Source of the DNA: Delphinus delphis
Lineage: Eukaryota; Chordata; Mammalia; Artiodactyla; Delphinidae
Direction of reading: 5' to 3'
DNA length: 64,000 nucleotides
NCBI RefSeq assembly: GCF_949987515.2
Contig: NC_082695.1
Coordinates: 74,364,466-74,428,465 of the forward strand
The number at the start of each line of letters is the position of its first letter. Position 1 is the stretch's first letter. Under the pieces are notes generated by a model. That model was not told the DNA's origin and ran no database searches. It saw nothing but the letters and a program-made list of their open reading frames with translations. The position numbers were made by a program, and so were the translations under genes. Shown here one piece after another: positions 21,392-32,290 of the stretch.

Positions 21392-22139
21392 ATAAGAGAG
21401 ACAGTACAACACAAGAAAATGAGATTAAAGCAAAAGCTGACAAAAACATACACTTTATTGGTTTATCACTAAATATTTCTGTAACATACTTTTTAGTTCC
21501 ACAAGTCATTAAAAAAAAAAGAGAAGATTTACAATGAAGTGAATATGGTGCATGGAAGTTAAAATGCCAATAAAGCTCATGGGGCCTTGACTACTGTACT
21601 TTGTCATCGTTGTTTACATACCTGAATACATTTTATTTTTTGGTCACAGTTCGGTCCCATTACATAAACTAAACTTTGGAAAAACACACATAGAAATAAG
21701 TTTGTTTTGGGTTTTTTTTGGAATTGAGCCACATGCTGCTCAGCGTGCATGACTTTTGCTTTGCACATAGGGACGCCAGTGTAAGCTGGTGGACAGGACT
21801 TGATGTGAAGAACTCGCTTCTCTGGGCATGGAGTCAGTGCACCAGCCTAAGTCCAAGGACGTTCTGCGGTGCTGCCGTGGGATTCAAATAAGGAACAGTG
21901 AGTTCCCCCATCAGTCTACTGGTGTCCTTTGTTGTCACTACCAAATCTAACCTTTGAAACTCCCGTTGTTTTTTAGTGTTAAAATTAGGAAAGGAACTGT
22001 ATGAAAATTGACGAGCTACAACTTCACTCGTGTTTGCTCTGTCTTTTATAAGAAGAAATATCAAGCATTCTGATAAAGCTAATAGGGCCCAATTTTGATT
22101 CTCCAGATAGGGCCTGTGGAGTCAAATCAGGGTCACTGT
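21392..22139. other. Unassigned sequence
   Basis: About 0.75 kb without a recognised repeat. A 76-codon minus frame (21834-22064) lacks domains. Nothing further is supported. Confidence 0.4.
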
Positions 22140-22613
22140 GTCAACTCCCCTTTAAGTCCCTGTGATTTTTTTTTGAAAATTACATCATTTTTATTTAAAA
22201 AAATTTTATTAGCATATAGTTGATTTACAATATTGCATTAGTTTCTGCTGTACAGCAAAGTGAATCAGTTATACATATACGTATATCCACTCTTGTTTAG
22301 ATTCTTTTCCCATATAGGTCATTACAGAGTACTGAGAAGAATTCCCTGTGCTATACAGCAGGTTCTTATGAGTTACCTATTTTATATCTGGTAGTGTGTA
22401 TATGTCAATCCCAGTCTCCCAATTTATCCCTCCCCCAGCCTCTGCTTTCCCCCCTGCTAACCATAAGTTTGTTTTCTACATCTGTGACTGTATTTCTGTT
22501 TTGTAAATAAGTTCATTTTGTACCATTTTTTTAGGTTCCACATATAAGTGATATCACATGATATTTGTCTTTCTCTGACTTACTTCACTCAGTATGACCA
22601 TCTCTAGGTCCAT

Positions 22614-24840
22614 CTATGTTGCTGCAAATGGCATTACTTCATTCATTTTTTGATGGCTGAGTAATATTCCGTTGTATATAGATACATATATATCTGTCAA
22701 TGGACACTTAGGTTGCTTCCATGTCCTGGCTATTGTAAGTAGTGCTGCAATGAACATTGAGGTGCATGTATCATTTTGAATTACGGTTTTCTCTGGATAT
22801 ATGCCCAGGAGTGGGATTTCAGGGTCATATAGTTGTTCTATGTTTATTTTTTTAAGTGGCTGTATCAACTTACATTCCCACCAACAGTGCAAGAGGGTTC
22901 CCTTTTCTCCACACTCTCCAGCATGTACTGTTTATAGACTTCTTCTAACCCGTGTGAGGTGATACCTCATTGTAGTTTTGATTTGCATTTCTCTAATAAT
23001 TAGTGATGTCAAGTATATTTTCATATGCTTTTTGGCCATCTGTATGTCTTCTTTGGAGAAATGTCTATTTAGGTCTTCTGCCCATTTTTGGATTGGGTTG
23101 TTTTTTCATATTGAGCTGTATCAGCTGTTTGTATATTTTGGAGATTAATCCCTTGTCAGTTGCTTTGTTTGCAAATATTTTCTCCCATTCTGAGGGTTGT
23201 CTTTTAATTTTGTTTATGGTTTCCTTTGCTGTGCAAAAGCTTTTAAGTTTCATTAGGTCCTATTTGTTTATTTTTGTTTTCATTACTCTATGAGGTGGAT
23301 CACAAAACATCTTGCTACAATTCATGTCAGAGAGTGTTCTATGTTTTATAGTATCTGGCCTTACATTTAGGTCTTTAATCATTTGAGTTTATTTTTGTGT
23401 ATGGTGTTAGGAAGTGTTCTAATTTCATTCTTTTACACGTAGCTGTCCAGTTTTCTCAGCATCACTTATTGAAGAGACTGTCTTTTCTCCATTGTATATT
23501 CTTGCCTCCTTTGTCATAGATTAGGTGACCATAGGTGCTCGGGTTTATCTCTGGGCTTTCTATCCTGTTCCATTGATCTATATTTCTGTTTGTGTGCCAG
23601 TATCATACTGTTTTGCTTACTGTAGCTTCGTAGTATAGACTGAAGTCAGTGAGTCTGATTCCTCCAGCTCTATTTATCTTAAGATTGCTTTGGCTATTCG
23701 GGATCTTTTGTGTTTCCATATAAATTGTAAAATTTTTTGTTCTAATTCTGTGAAAGATGCCATTGGTAATTTGATAGGGATTGCACTGAATCTGTAGATT
23801 GCTTTGGGTAGTATAGTCATTTTCACAATATTGATTCTTCCAATCCAAGAACATGGTATCCATCTGTTTTTGATTTCTTTCATCAGTGTCTTATACTTTT
23901 CTGAGTACAGGGCTTTTTCCTCCTTGGGTAGGTTTATTCCTAGGTATTTTATTCTTTTTGATGCAATGGTAAATAGGATTGTTTCCTCAATTTCTCTTTT
24001 TGATTTTTCATTGTTAGTATATAGGAATGCAAAAGATTTCTGTGTATTAATTTCGTATCCTGCAACTTTACCAAATTCATTGATGAGCTCTAGTAGTTTT
24101 CTGGTAGCATCTTTAGGATTTTCTATGTATATAGTTATCATGTCATCTGCAGATAGTGATGGTTTAACTTCTTTTCCAATTTGGATTCCTTTTATTTCTT
24201 TTTCTTTTCTGATTGCTGGTGGCTAGGACTTCCAAAACTATGTTGAATAAGAGTGATGAGAGTGGACATCATTGTCTTTTTCCTGATCATAGAGGAAATG
24301 CTTTCAGCTTTCACCATTGAAAATGATGTTTGCTGTGTGTTTTTCATATATGGCCTTTATTATATTGAGATAAATTTCCTGTATGCCCAGTTTCTGGAGA
24401 GTTTTTATCATAAATAGGTGTTGAATTTTGTCAAAAGATTTTCTGCATCTATTGAAATGTGATCATATGGTTTCTGTTCTTCAGTTTGTTAATGTGGTAT
24501 ATCACATTAATGATTGGCATATCTTGAAGAAATCTTGCATCCCTGGGATAAATCTGACTTGATCATGATGTAAAATCTGACTTGATCATGCTGTATGATC
24601 CTCTTAATGTGTTGGATTTGGTTTGTTAGTATTTTGTTGAGGATTTTTGTGTCTATGTTCATAAGTGATATTGGCCTGTAATTTTTTTTTTGGTAATATT
24701 TTTGGTTTTTAGTATCAGGGTGATGGTGGCCTTGTGGAATGAGCTTGGGAGTGTTCTGTCTTCTGCAACTTTTTGGAAGAGTTGCAGCAGGATACTTGTT
24801 AACTTCGCCTGTGAAGCCATCTGGTCCTGGACTTTTGTTT
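22614..24840 (-). pseudogene. L1 ORF2 remnants, multiply broken
   Basis: Minus-strand frames at 24141-23674, 23863-23603, 23253-23065 and 22892-22614 are pieces of one ORF2 in at least three reading frames. The reverse transcriptase catalytic site, FADD in active L1s, reads SADD here (24153-24142), and one extra codon follows it before [11 protein letters not shown]. Further 5' the fingers motif around GPDGFTGE can be read near 24805-24830. The C-terminal cysteine motif is reduced to the trailing HCWWEC. It is a dead copy, more decayed than the one at 12.7-14.4 kb. Confidence 0.88.
24550..24594. repeat. Tandem duplication of about 23 bp inside L1 ORF2
   Basis: AATCTGACTTGATCATGATG and then AATCTGACTTGATCATGCTG follow each other at a 23 bp spacing, with one mismatch. 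The unduplicated L1 form has a single copy, so this is a private change in the insertion. Confidence 0.85.
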
Positions 24841-25082
24841 GTTGGAAATTTTTAAATCACAGTTTCAATTTCAATACTTGTGATTGATCTGTTCATATCT
24901 TCTGTTTCTTCCTGGTTCAGTCTTAGAAGATTGTACCTTTCTAAGAATTTGTTCATTTCTTCTCAGTTGTCCATTTTATTGGTGTATAGTTGCTTGTAGT
25001 AGTCTCATGATCCTTTGTATTTCTGTGGTGCCCGTTGTAACTTTTTTCATTTCTAATTGAGTCTTCTCCCTTGTGATTAATT

Positions 25083-25655
25083 TTAAAAATTTCATAATCA
25101 TTTTTTATTGAAGTATAGTTGATTTACAATGTGTTAATTTCTGTTGCACAGCAAATCGATTCAGTTATACACATATGTACATTCCTTTTAATATTCTTTT
25201 CCATAATGGTTTATCACAGGATACTGAATATAGTTGCCTCTGCTATACAGTAGGACCTTGCTGTTTATCCATTCTGTATACAATAGTTTGCATATGCTAA
25301 CCCCAAACTCCCACTTTCCTCCCTCTTGGCAACCACAAGTCTGTTCTCTCTGAGTCTGTTTGTTTCGTAGATAAGTTCATTTGTGTCATATTTTAGATTC
25401 CACATATAAATGATATCATATGGTATTTGTCTTTCTCTGTCTGACTTACTTCACTTAGTATGATAATCTCTAGGTCCATCCATGTTGCTGCAAATGGCAT
25501 TTCATTCTTTTCATGGCTGAGTAGTAATCCATTGTATAGATATATCCCATCTTTTTTATCCATTCATCTGTTGATGGACATTTAGGTTGTTTCTGTGTCT
25601 TGACTATTGTGAATAGTGCTGCTATGAACATAGGGATGCATAGGGATGGTGGTTA
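25083..25655 (-). mobile_element. L1 3' end fragment, minus orientation
   Basis: The 3' UTR in reverse (TTATTGAAGTATAGTTGATT, CAGTAGGACCTTGCTG) runs into the end of ORF2 (ATGGCTGAGTAGTAATCC, then GTGCTGCTATGAACATAGG). It stops at about 25650, where MLT2-like sequence begins. Confidence 0.85.
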
Positions 25656-25800
25656 ATTTTCTGTGTCAGCTATGACTGCCTCGTGGGGTACCTAGACGTT
25701 TAATCAAATACTATCCTGGGTGTGTTTATGAGGGTGTTTCTGGATGAAATTAGCATTTGAAAAGGTAGATTGAATAATATTCAGGTTTCAGCTCTTCCAT
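25652..25800 (-). mobile_element. MLT2-like (ERVL) LTR fragment
   Basis: It starts with GGTGGTTAATTTTCTGTGTC and continues with a CAAATACTATCCTGGGTGTG block and GAGGGTGTTTCTGGATGAAA. This is the reverse of the 3' half of MLT2-type LTRs. The same family lies in the opposite orientation at 52565-52772. Confidence 0.65.
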
Positions 25801-25963
25801 AAACAGGGAATATGTTCTATCACTGGTGAGAAGCCAGGAGGAGACTCATTTCCAAGCCTCCTTCCCATGGAGAGTTTCCGGCACCTGTTGACTAGATTTT
25901 TTGAAGAAGTTAATTATACATTATTGTAGACCACCCAGATTTCAAACTCAGTGTATCATTCTA

Positions 25964-26111
25964 AACTTGAGACCTCTTGGGAATTCCCTGGTGGTCCAGT
26001 GGTTAGGACTCCACCCTTTCACTGCTGAGGTCGGGGGTTCGATCCCTGGTTGGGGAACTAAGATCCTGAAAGCCATGTGGCGTGGCCAAACAAACAACTT
26101 GAGACCTCTTG
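25964..26111 (+). mobile_element. CHR-type SINE, short form, perfect target duplication
   Basis: AACTTGAGACCTCTTG is identical at 25964-25979 and 26096-26111. The SINE has the head GGAATTCCCTGGTGGTCC, a near-perfect polymerase III B box GGTTCGATCCC, GGGGAACTAAGATCC, and a short CAAACAA tail. Confidence 0.93.
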
Positions 26112-26199
26112 ATTCTTCTTTCCTTTTCTTTGGACTTGATGCTCCCTTGATCTATTTTACAGTGGCAACAAGAGACTTTTAGCCTTGCTTTTATGAGAG

Positions 26200-26395
26200 G
26201 CAGTATTGCATGGTGGTTATGAATGCAGACTTGGATTGCCTGTGTTCAAATTCCAGCTTTATCATTTACTAGGTGTGTGATTTGAGCAATTTACTTGACT
26301 CTTCACTGATTCCATTTCCTTATTATTACTTTCTATCAGTACAAATATACTTGTAAAGAACTTAAAACAATGTCTGGCACACTCCATAAAAATGA
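26200..26395 (+). mobile_element. MIR SINE
   Basis: MIR core order is clear on the plus strand: AATGCAGACTTGGATTGCC, GTGTTCAAATTCCAGCTTTA, ACTAGGTGTGTGATTTGAGC, and AAAGAACTTAAAACAATGTC followed by TGGCACA. Confidence 0.85.
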
Positions 26396-27236
26396 GCTAG
26401 TATCACTCTTCTGGAAAAGGTCTCCTATTTCCTAGACCCATAATATCTTTCAGACATCTCTTACCGAGCTGGAGTTTTGATACTTCCTCTCCACCCCTAT
26501 CATCTCTGCCACTTTGCTGCTGCTGCCCTTGGGTGACATTTATTCTATTATGGCCTAATCTTGATGGGTCAATCAAAAAGGGAATATATTTACTATCACA
26601 CTAAAATCTTGTTTAGAACATGGTCTTTCTGTTCTCCAGCAACGGGGAAAAAAAGGGTCAGGGATCAGTTTTACCACATGCCTTTAATCAAGAAAACAGT
26701 AGAATCCACATTTCACAATCCTCAGGCTGGCACTTTAAATTATTCTGCCTCTCAGAGTCTTTATTAGTATTTGTTCCTTATGGGCAGACGCTGTGTACTG
26801 CTTTTATATTTCCTGGTAGGGGTGAGAAACATAACGTCCCTGCATTGTTCTTACTGAGCATTTGTACAGATGAACAAAACAATTCTGATAAGAAATCAGA
26901 GAAGAGGGTAAAGCTAAACGAAAGAAAGAAACTAAATTATTTCTGAAGTAAATGTCAGTGGCTCTGATCTCATTTCAAACCTTCAGTTACTGTTCTGCTG
27001 TTTCATTTATGGGGAAATGTCTGAAAGAATTACCTGTGGATAATCCAATGGTAGGTTTTTCTATTTTGAGTGTGAACTCAGGCACACTCTTTTAACCATG
27101 GAATGTGTGCAGTTGACATCCTCAGTAATTAATTGTATATGTTTTTCATTCTTCTGTGATAGTATTCCTCTTCAAATTTCCATGATTCCCAGAAATACTT
27201 CTCAACTACCTTGATCACTTACCCTTCCTAGATACT
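26396..27236. other. Unassigned sequence
   Basis: About 0.8 kb without a recognised repeat. Two overlapping plus frames (26561-26767 and 26620-26946) have no domain. No gene supported. Confidence 0.4.
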
Positions 27237-27663
27237 TGTTATGGGCTGAATTATCTCCCCCTCCCCCAAATTCATGTGTTGAAGTCCTAACCACCAGTAC
27301 CACAGAATATGATTATATTTAGAGACAAGACCTTTAAAGAGGTGATTAAATTGAGATGAGGCCACTAGGGTGGGCCCAAATCCATTCTGACTGGTATCCT
27401 TGTAAGTAGAGGAAATTCAGACACACAGAGAGACACCAGGGGCTGGTGTGCATAGAAGGAAGACCATGTGAATAGGCAGCAAGAGGTTGACTCTCTGGGA
27501 GGCAAGGAGAGATACCTCAGAGGAAACCAACCCTGCCAATACCTTAATCTCTAACTTCTAATCTCCTTGATCACCTTCTTCTATTTGTGGTAAAATATAT
27601 TTCTGTTGTTTTAGCCACCCAGGCTCTGGTATTTTGTTATGGCAGCCCTGAAAAACTAATACA
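27237..27663 (+). mobile_element. Full-length MLT1-type MaLR solo LTR
   Basis: It begins TGTTATGGGCTGAATTATC and ends with TTATGGCAGCCCTGAAAAAC and then TAATACA, which gives the expected TG...CA ends. Internal MLT1 blocks appear in order (AAATTCATGTGTTGAAGTCC, AGGTGATTAAATTGAGATGA, GGTGGGCCCAAATCC, AGACCATGTGAATAGG). It is about 427 bp. There is no internal retroviral region, so it is a solo LTR. Confidence 0.9.
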
Positions 27664-28084
27664 GTACCCTATTCATGAATTGCTAACTCTTGCACCAGAT
27701 CCAACTGGTCAGCCAAGCTCTGTCTCAGTTCATACTTGGCCTTGATGACTTACCTGGGCAGAGCTTCCAAGTCCAGATAATCCCACAGCAAGATACAAAT
27801 GGCTACATTTTGCTAGATCACGTCAACTTTCTGGAGTCCACCTCCCACAGTCAACAAATCTTGAAGAACAGGCAAAGACCCTGATTTATTTAACTTTCTG
27901 ATTTGGGGGGTAGCAGTCTAAAATGACCATATTAATTTAAGCAGATTTTGACTATGTTTCCCTTGATCTCAAACACCACCCTTCCCAATGCTATTTTTAC
28001 CTAACTCTCAAATGTCTAGAGATATTTGCAGTGGATCAAAGAGCATTTAGTTCTGAATTGTTTGAAGAAGCCAATGGCATATGT
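27664..28084. other. Unassigned sequence with a short open frame
   Basis: A 64-codon plus frame (27690-27884) is open but without any recognised domain. It starts immediately after the MLT1 LTR. No splice context was noted. Nothing supports a gene. Confidence 0.35.
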
Positions 28085-28475
28085 AGTAGTGTTCTAGGGC
28101 TGCTGTAACAGAGTACCACAAACTGGGTGGCTTAAAACAACAGAAATCTGTTCTCTTACCTTGACTTCAGGCTTCCAGCCTTGTGAAGTGTATCAGCAGG
28201 GCTATGCTCTTTCTGAAAACTCTAGGGGAGAATCTGTCTATGCCTCTCTCCTAGCTTCCAGCACTGCTGGCAACCTTTGACGTTGTTCCTTCACTTGTAG
28301 ACACATAACTCATCTCTGCCTCCATCACCATGTAGCTGGACGTCTCTCTCTCTGTGTCTCTTCTCTTCTTCCAAGGACACCAGTCACACTGGACTAAGGG
28401 TTCCCCCTGCTCGAGTATGAGCTTACCTAGTTACGTTTGCAACAGCCCTATTGCCAAATATTCTGAGACTCCAGT
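28085..28475 (-). mobile_element. MLT1-like MaLR LTR, minus orientation
   Basis: Plus-strand reading starts with CTAGGGCTGCTGTAACAGAG and TACCACAAACTGGGTGGC, the reverse of the MLT1 3' end, and continues through AAGGACACCAGTCACACTGG. Diverged but in order. Confidence 0.8.
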
Positions 28476-29287
28476 AAGAATGAGAAACCAGGACAGCATC
28501 TAAAAAGAGCAGATACCAATCCCAGATATTGACAGATGATTGACAAGATCTGAGATACTTTTTCTTTGCAGTATTTGAACAACTGTAAGTCTTGTTTCTC
28601 TAACTCTAGGTTCGGAAAGATCATAAAAAGCTAAACAACAAAGACTGGACAGAGAATGAGGCAGCATTTACAGTTAAGAAAACGGAAAAGAACTTGTTCA
28701 GGAAATAACTGTAGAAAGTTTTCTGCAATCTCCTTATTTAAAAAAATTCTTTACACAATGAATTATAAAAGTTAGCTCTCGCTTAATTGTTCAGGCTAAT
28801 TATTAAGGTCAATTTGGTAGCATTTACCTGCTAAGTCTTATGTAAGTGGCAGTGCAAATCTCCACTGACCTGTGGGTAACTTTTTTTCCCCAGGGTCAGA
28901 GGCCTGGAGTAACTCATTGAAATTTTCTGAGCCCTAGGACTCTCCCTGAGCCCTGCTAACCCATCCTTCGCTGAGTTAAATTCAGCAGATGCTACTGGAA
29001 AGTTTTTTTTCTCTGAAAAATGTTAAACTAGTTCTAAATGGTACATCTTAATCCTTACCAAAATCATTCATCTTGGACAGTTATTATACTTGAATGTCTT
29101 CTAACTTAGAAACAGCCTTCCTCTGAGCCAACATCTACCTTAAGCAGACAGAGTTCAGGGATCATAGAAATACTTTAAGCATGCATACAGAAGTTTTTCA
29201 GTGGCCCCTTAAAATAACATGCATCTGCTAGCAAACTGTTCCCTAGAACTTTCCTCAACACACATACAAATAACTGTCTCCAGTTTC
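28476..29287. other. Unassigned sequence, includes a weak exon-like stretch
   Basis: No recognised repeat. At 28591-28609 a pyrimidine-rich run ending in CTCTAG precedes a 32-codon open stretch (28610-28708, to TAA) that is rich in Lys, Asn and Glu. This is discussed as a low-confidence finding. The rest shows nothing. Confidence 0.35.
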
Positions 29288-29649
29288 TGTTACAGAAAAG
29301 CCTTCCCCAGTCCAACTCATGGAATGCTTCTTGTAGCAGGGGAGAACCAAATCTGACTACGTGTTGGATCTGTTTCTTTTACTTTAATCTTTGCTTCTCA
29401 TTGCTTTTGTTCACTAAAAGGATACTGTCTATACATTAATGGCCTGCCTCGGGGAACCCTGCCCCTCTGCCTGAATGTTAAACCAAAGTGCCTTTGTTCA
29501 GGGAAACACCCGGACCCTGTCCAGCTGTGGCTGGCTGCAAGAAAGAAGAAATTAACACATCCCTTCCCCGAGGCTGGCCATTCCAGAGGATATTTGCAAA
29601 ACTTATGGCCTTTTTACTGTACTTCCTCATCTCCTCTCCCTCTCTGTGC

Positions 29650-29657
29650 TATAAAAG
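29650..29657 (+). promoter_or_regulatory. TATA box of the solo LTR
   Basis: TATAAAAG lies about 62 bp before the AATAAA signal at 29719-29724, a normal U3/R arrangement. The core promoter looks intact in sequence; activity is unknown. Confidence 0.65.
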
Positions 29658-29718
29658 AAACCGGCATCCAAACCCTGATAAGATGGTTACTTAGAGACAT
29701 TGGTGTGCTGGCTTTCCG

Positions 29719-29724
29719 AATAAA
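29719..29724 (+). terminator. Poly(A) signal of the solo LTR
   Basis: AATAAA in the R region, followed about 20-35 bp downstream by a T/C-rich stretch suited to 3' end formation. Confidence 0.6.
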
Positions 29725-29808
29725 GTCGTATTCCTTACCTCAACACCTTGTCTCCAATTTACTGGCCTGTCGTGCGTGCGGCAAGCAGAGAGCTTGGACT
29801 CGGTAACA

Positions 29809-30249
29809 TTTTCATTGCTTGGTTTCCTACTTTTTTAGTATCCAGCCCCCTTCCATTCTGTTAATATTTTTCCAGTCATTCTCTAATCCATTCTTTTGGA
29901 TAATGTCTATGCTTAGCAATTACTCTTTTTAATGGGTACTAACTCAGGCAGAACTGAACTAATGTACCAATATGCCTTCACCAGAGGGAACCTGGTACCA
30001 CTATATTCCCTCTTGTATCACCATGTCACATAAACTGTCCTTATGATATCTACTTCCTCATTCCTCACTGAAATCCAACATCTCCAAGTGGGCAACTGAA
30101 ACTACCCTCCCCCTGTGTCACTTAATGCTATTGAAGGTTTGCTTCATTCACGTCTCCACACCATTTTCTTTTGGTTCTCCTGAGCTCTTAGTTTGCTCCT
30201 TGGCTATCTACTCCCTATTTCTCATGCTCTTAAATAATGGCTCAAGGTA
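29809..30249. other. Unassigned sequence
   Basis: No recognised gene or repeat. A block near 30063-30120 faintly resembles L2 sense sequence but is too weak to call. Confidence 0.35.
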
Positions 30250-30360
30250 TCCGTTAGTTCAACATGTATTTATTAAGCACCTACAATGTATCATGTATTT
30301 TCCCGGATACTGGCAACAAAGCAGAATAAGACATACACTGTCCCAATTCTTGGGGATATG
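30250..30360 (-). mobile_element. L2 3' end fragment, minus orientation
   Basis: TTCAACATGTATTTATTAAG, GCACCTACAATGTATCATG and ACTGGCAACAAAGCAGAAT follow the order of the reversed L2 3' end. Confidence 0.65.
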
Positions 30361-30529
30361 AGAACTTCTAAGACTCGGCACACTTCCTAAGTGATTTCCC
30401 ATAGCTTTAGTTACTTCCTATGAATTAATAATTCCTAGATTAACATATCAAGTCTTGCACAAACCACTATTGAGAGCTAGACCCATACTTTTACGTGCTT
30501 GGAAAATCCTCTAATTCACTTGTCTCAAA

Positions 30530-30870
30530 ATTAACATATTTTTAGTATCTACCCTAATAACGCCTATAGTTAATGGCACTATTAACAAAGGAAGCAGTCC
30601 CCTAAATCCTACACTCACTCTCATCTGCATGTATCTGTGGCTGTCAATTCCACCTCCAAAATAGTACTCCAGCTTGCTTCCTCCCATTAAGAGATTAAAC
30701 TCTACTGCAACTGTTTACTTTCAAGCCTTCATAATCTGTATTTTTGCAATTGCTTTTAAACTGGTCTCTCCTCTCTGGGTTCAATTTCTCCTGATGACTC
30801 TGTATCTAGAATCAGAATAAAGTCTAAGTTGTAAAAAGGACCTTGAAATATAAAACCAACCTACATCACC
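30530..30870 (+). mobile_element. L2 LINE fragment, plus orientation
   Basis: L2 sense-strand landmarks occur in order: CTGTCAATTCCACCTCCAAA, AACTGGTCTCTCCTCTCTGG, and AGAATAAAGTCTAAGTTGT followed by GGACCTTG. It is diverged, without an open frame. Confidence 0.7.
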
Positions 30871-31790
30871 CATTACAAAACCAAAACAGTCAAACAAACC
30901 AAAAAAATAAACAAAACATCACCATATAGAAGGTGAAACAAATGAACTATAACCTGTGAGAAAATTTTTGCGACACATAAAATGGGCAAAAGATTAGTAT
31001 TCAGAAAACAAAGAACTGCATATCCACAGGAAAAAAGTAGCTTCATAGGAAATAGTAAAAAGAATTGGCCAGCAATTTCAGAGAGGACCACCAATGACCA
31101 ATAATCATAGGAAAAGACATTCATTCTCATGGGTAGTCAGGGAGACAAACCACGGTGATTCCATTTCACATTTACCATATTAGCAAACAATTTAGGCTAA
31201 TTAGTGCCAAGTACATTTGCATAAGAAACAACATATATCCTCACCTCCGCTGGTGGGAGTATAAATTGATTTAACCACTTAGAAAAAACAATTTCCTAGG
31301 AAAATTGACCATGTGCATAACCTCCTTCCCTTCAGCCACTCACTCCACTGTATACTCTAAACTCTTGTACATACGTAAGAAGATCATGAATTGTTCATAG
31401 AAATTGAAATAACCCAAATGCACATCAACTGTAAAATTATGAAACTAATAAAACTATATCCTTACAAGAGAATTCTACTCTTTAGAGTATATCCTCACAA
31501 GGGAATTTCAAAAACATATTATTTATCAATTAAAGCAAGTCACAAAAGACTCCACATAACATAATTCCATTTATAGAACTTCAAAAGCAGGCAAAAGCAA
31601 CACAGAAATTTAGGGTTATGCACTTGGGAGACGAACACCATATTTAGCATCTGGTTAACTCTGGGATAGAGGAAGGAAAATGCAGTCAGGGAGAGCAGAT
31701 AGGGGATTTCTAGGGTGTGGTAGTGTCCATTCTGATTTAAACTCTATGCAGGTGATTCCATTTAATTTGCTATAATGCCAAATTTTGCAG
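30871..31790 (+). mobile_element. Old L1 (L1M-like) 3' half, plus orientation
   Basis: The remains of the ORF2 end and the 3' UTR are in order: AAAATGGGCAAAAGATTAG, ACAAACCACGGTGATTCCAT, GCTGGTGGGAGTATAAATTG, AATAACCCAAATGCACATCA, and TCTGGTTAACTCTGGGATAG. All frames are closed. A local imperfect duplication of an ATATCCT(T/C)ACAAG unit lies at about 31457-31502. Confidence 0.75.
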
Positions 31791-31885
31791 TGGAAAAAAC
31801 GTAGATCACCAGCTTCTGTTCTCTGTATTTCCTGTCACCCTAAGATCCACAGCCATGAGCTATATGCCAGTTCCACAACACACAG

Positions 31886-31922
31886 ACACACATGCGTGCA
31901 CGCACGCACACACACACACACA
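31886..31922. repeat. (CA)n microsatellite
   Basis: CACACATGCGTGCACGCACG leads into an uninterrupted CA run ending at about 31922. Confidence 0.85.
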
Positions 31923-31989
31923 CCATGGTTTACTCCCTTTTATGACACAATTTTTCATTATCCAAAAAATTATTTACTTTCAATCTGCT

Positions 31990-32290
31990 CTGATTTTGCA
32001 CCTGCTACTCCTTTTTCTTAGAATGTCTCTTTCTCCCCATTGTCTCACTGTTGGGGAAGTTAGTTTAAATGGCACTGTCTCTGTGACACTTTTCCCAATC
32101 CCAGCAGGCAGGGTGACACATTCCCTCTTTTGGCCTCCATTGCACTGTTCATTTTGCTTTTACTGCTTTCCCTAAATCATGTTAAAGTTATTCATGCGGC
32201 TTCTTCCTATCACGAGTACAGAGATATTGACTCTTGTTTCTCTCTTTATAAAATTCTCATTTCTACTCTGGCATCTGTGCGTGCATCAAA
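31990..32290 (+). mobile_element. L2 LINE 3' region, plus orientation
   Basis: AATGTCTCTTTCTCCCCATT, GACACTTTTCCCAATCCC and ATTGCACTGTTCATTTTGC follow L2 3' UTR order. Moderately diverged. Confidence 0.6.

Larger units (their letters stand above)
22160..25080 (-). mobile_element. Long 5'-truncated L1 (about 2.9 kb), minus orientation
   Basis: A 3' UTR at about 22195-22560 (GTTTCTGCTGTACAGCAAAG, CTGTGCTATACAGCAGG) is followed by ORF2 up to about 25080. No clean target duplication is visible. It abuts another L1 3' end at about 25083, so one insertion cut or flanked the other. Confidence 0.9.
29288..29808 (+). mobile_element. Class I (gammaretrovirus-like) ERV solo LTR with intact promoter and poly(A) signals
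   Basis: The right end is firm: CTCGGTAACA at 29799-29808. The left end could be TGTTAC at 29288, which makes a 6 bp inverted terminal repeat with GTAACA (521 bp), or TGTAGCAGGGG at 29332 (477 bp). Inside are a TATA box TATAAAAG (29650-29657), an AATAAA signal (29719-29724) and a U5 rich in CT and GT. No internal proviral genes are adjacent, so it is most likely a solo LTR left by recombination. Flanking bases give at best a 3/4 match for a 4 bp target duplication. Confidence 0.75.

Noticed and set aside
27690..27884. 64-codon plus-strand frame after the MLT1 LTR
   Set aside because: No recognised domain, no splice signal noticed and an ordinary length for a chance frame. Kept only as a note.
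28572..28584. Possible 13-nt microexon between TTTCTTTGCAG and GTAAGT
   Set aside because: Both splice consensus strings are good, but nothing else supports it and such pairs arise by chance in 64 kb of sequence.
31886..31922. CA/GT tracts and other regular repeats as a CRISPR-like array
   Set aside because: They are simple microsatellites. No array of equal repeats with unique spacers occurs in the window, and the DNA is mammalian.
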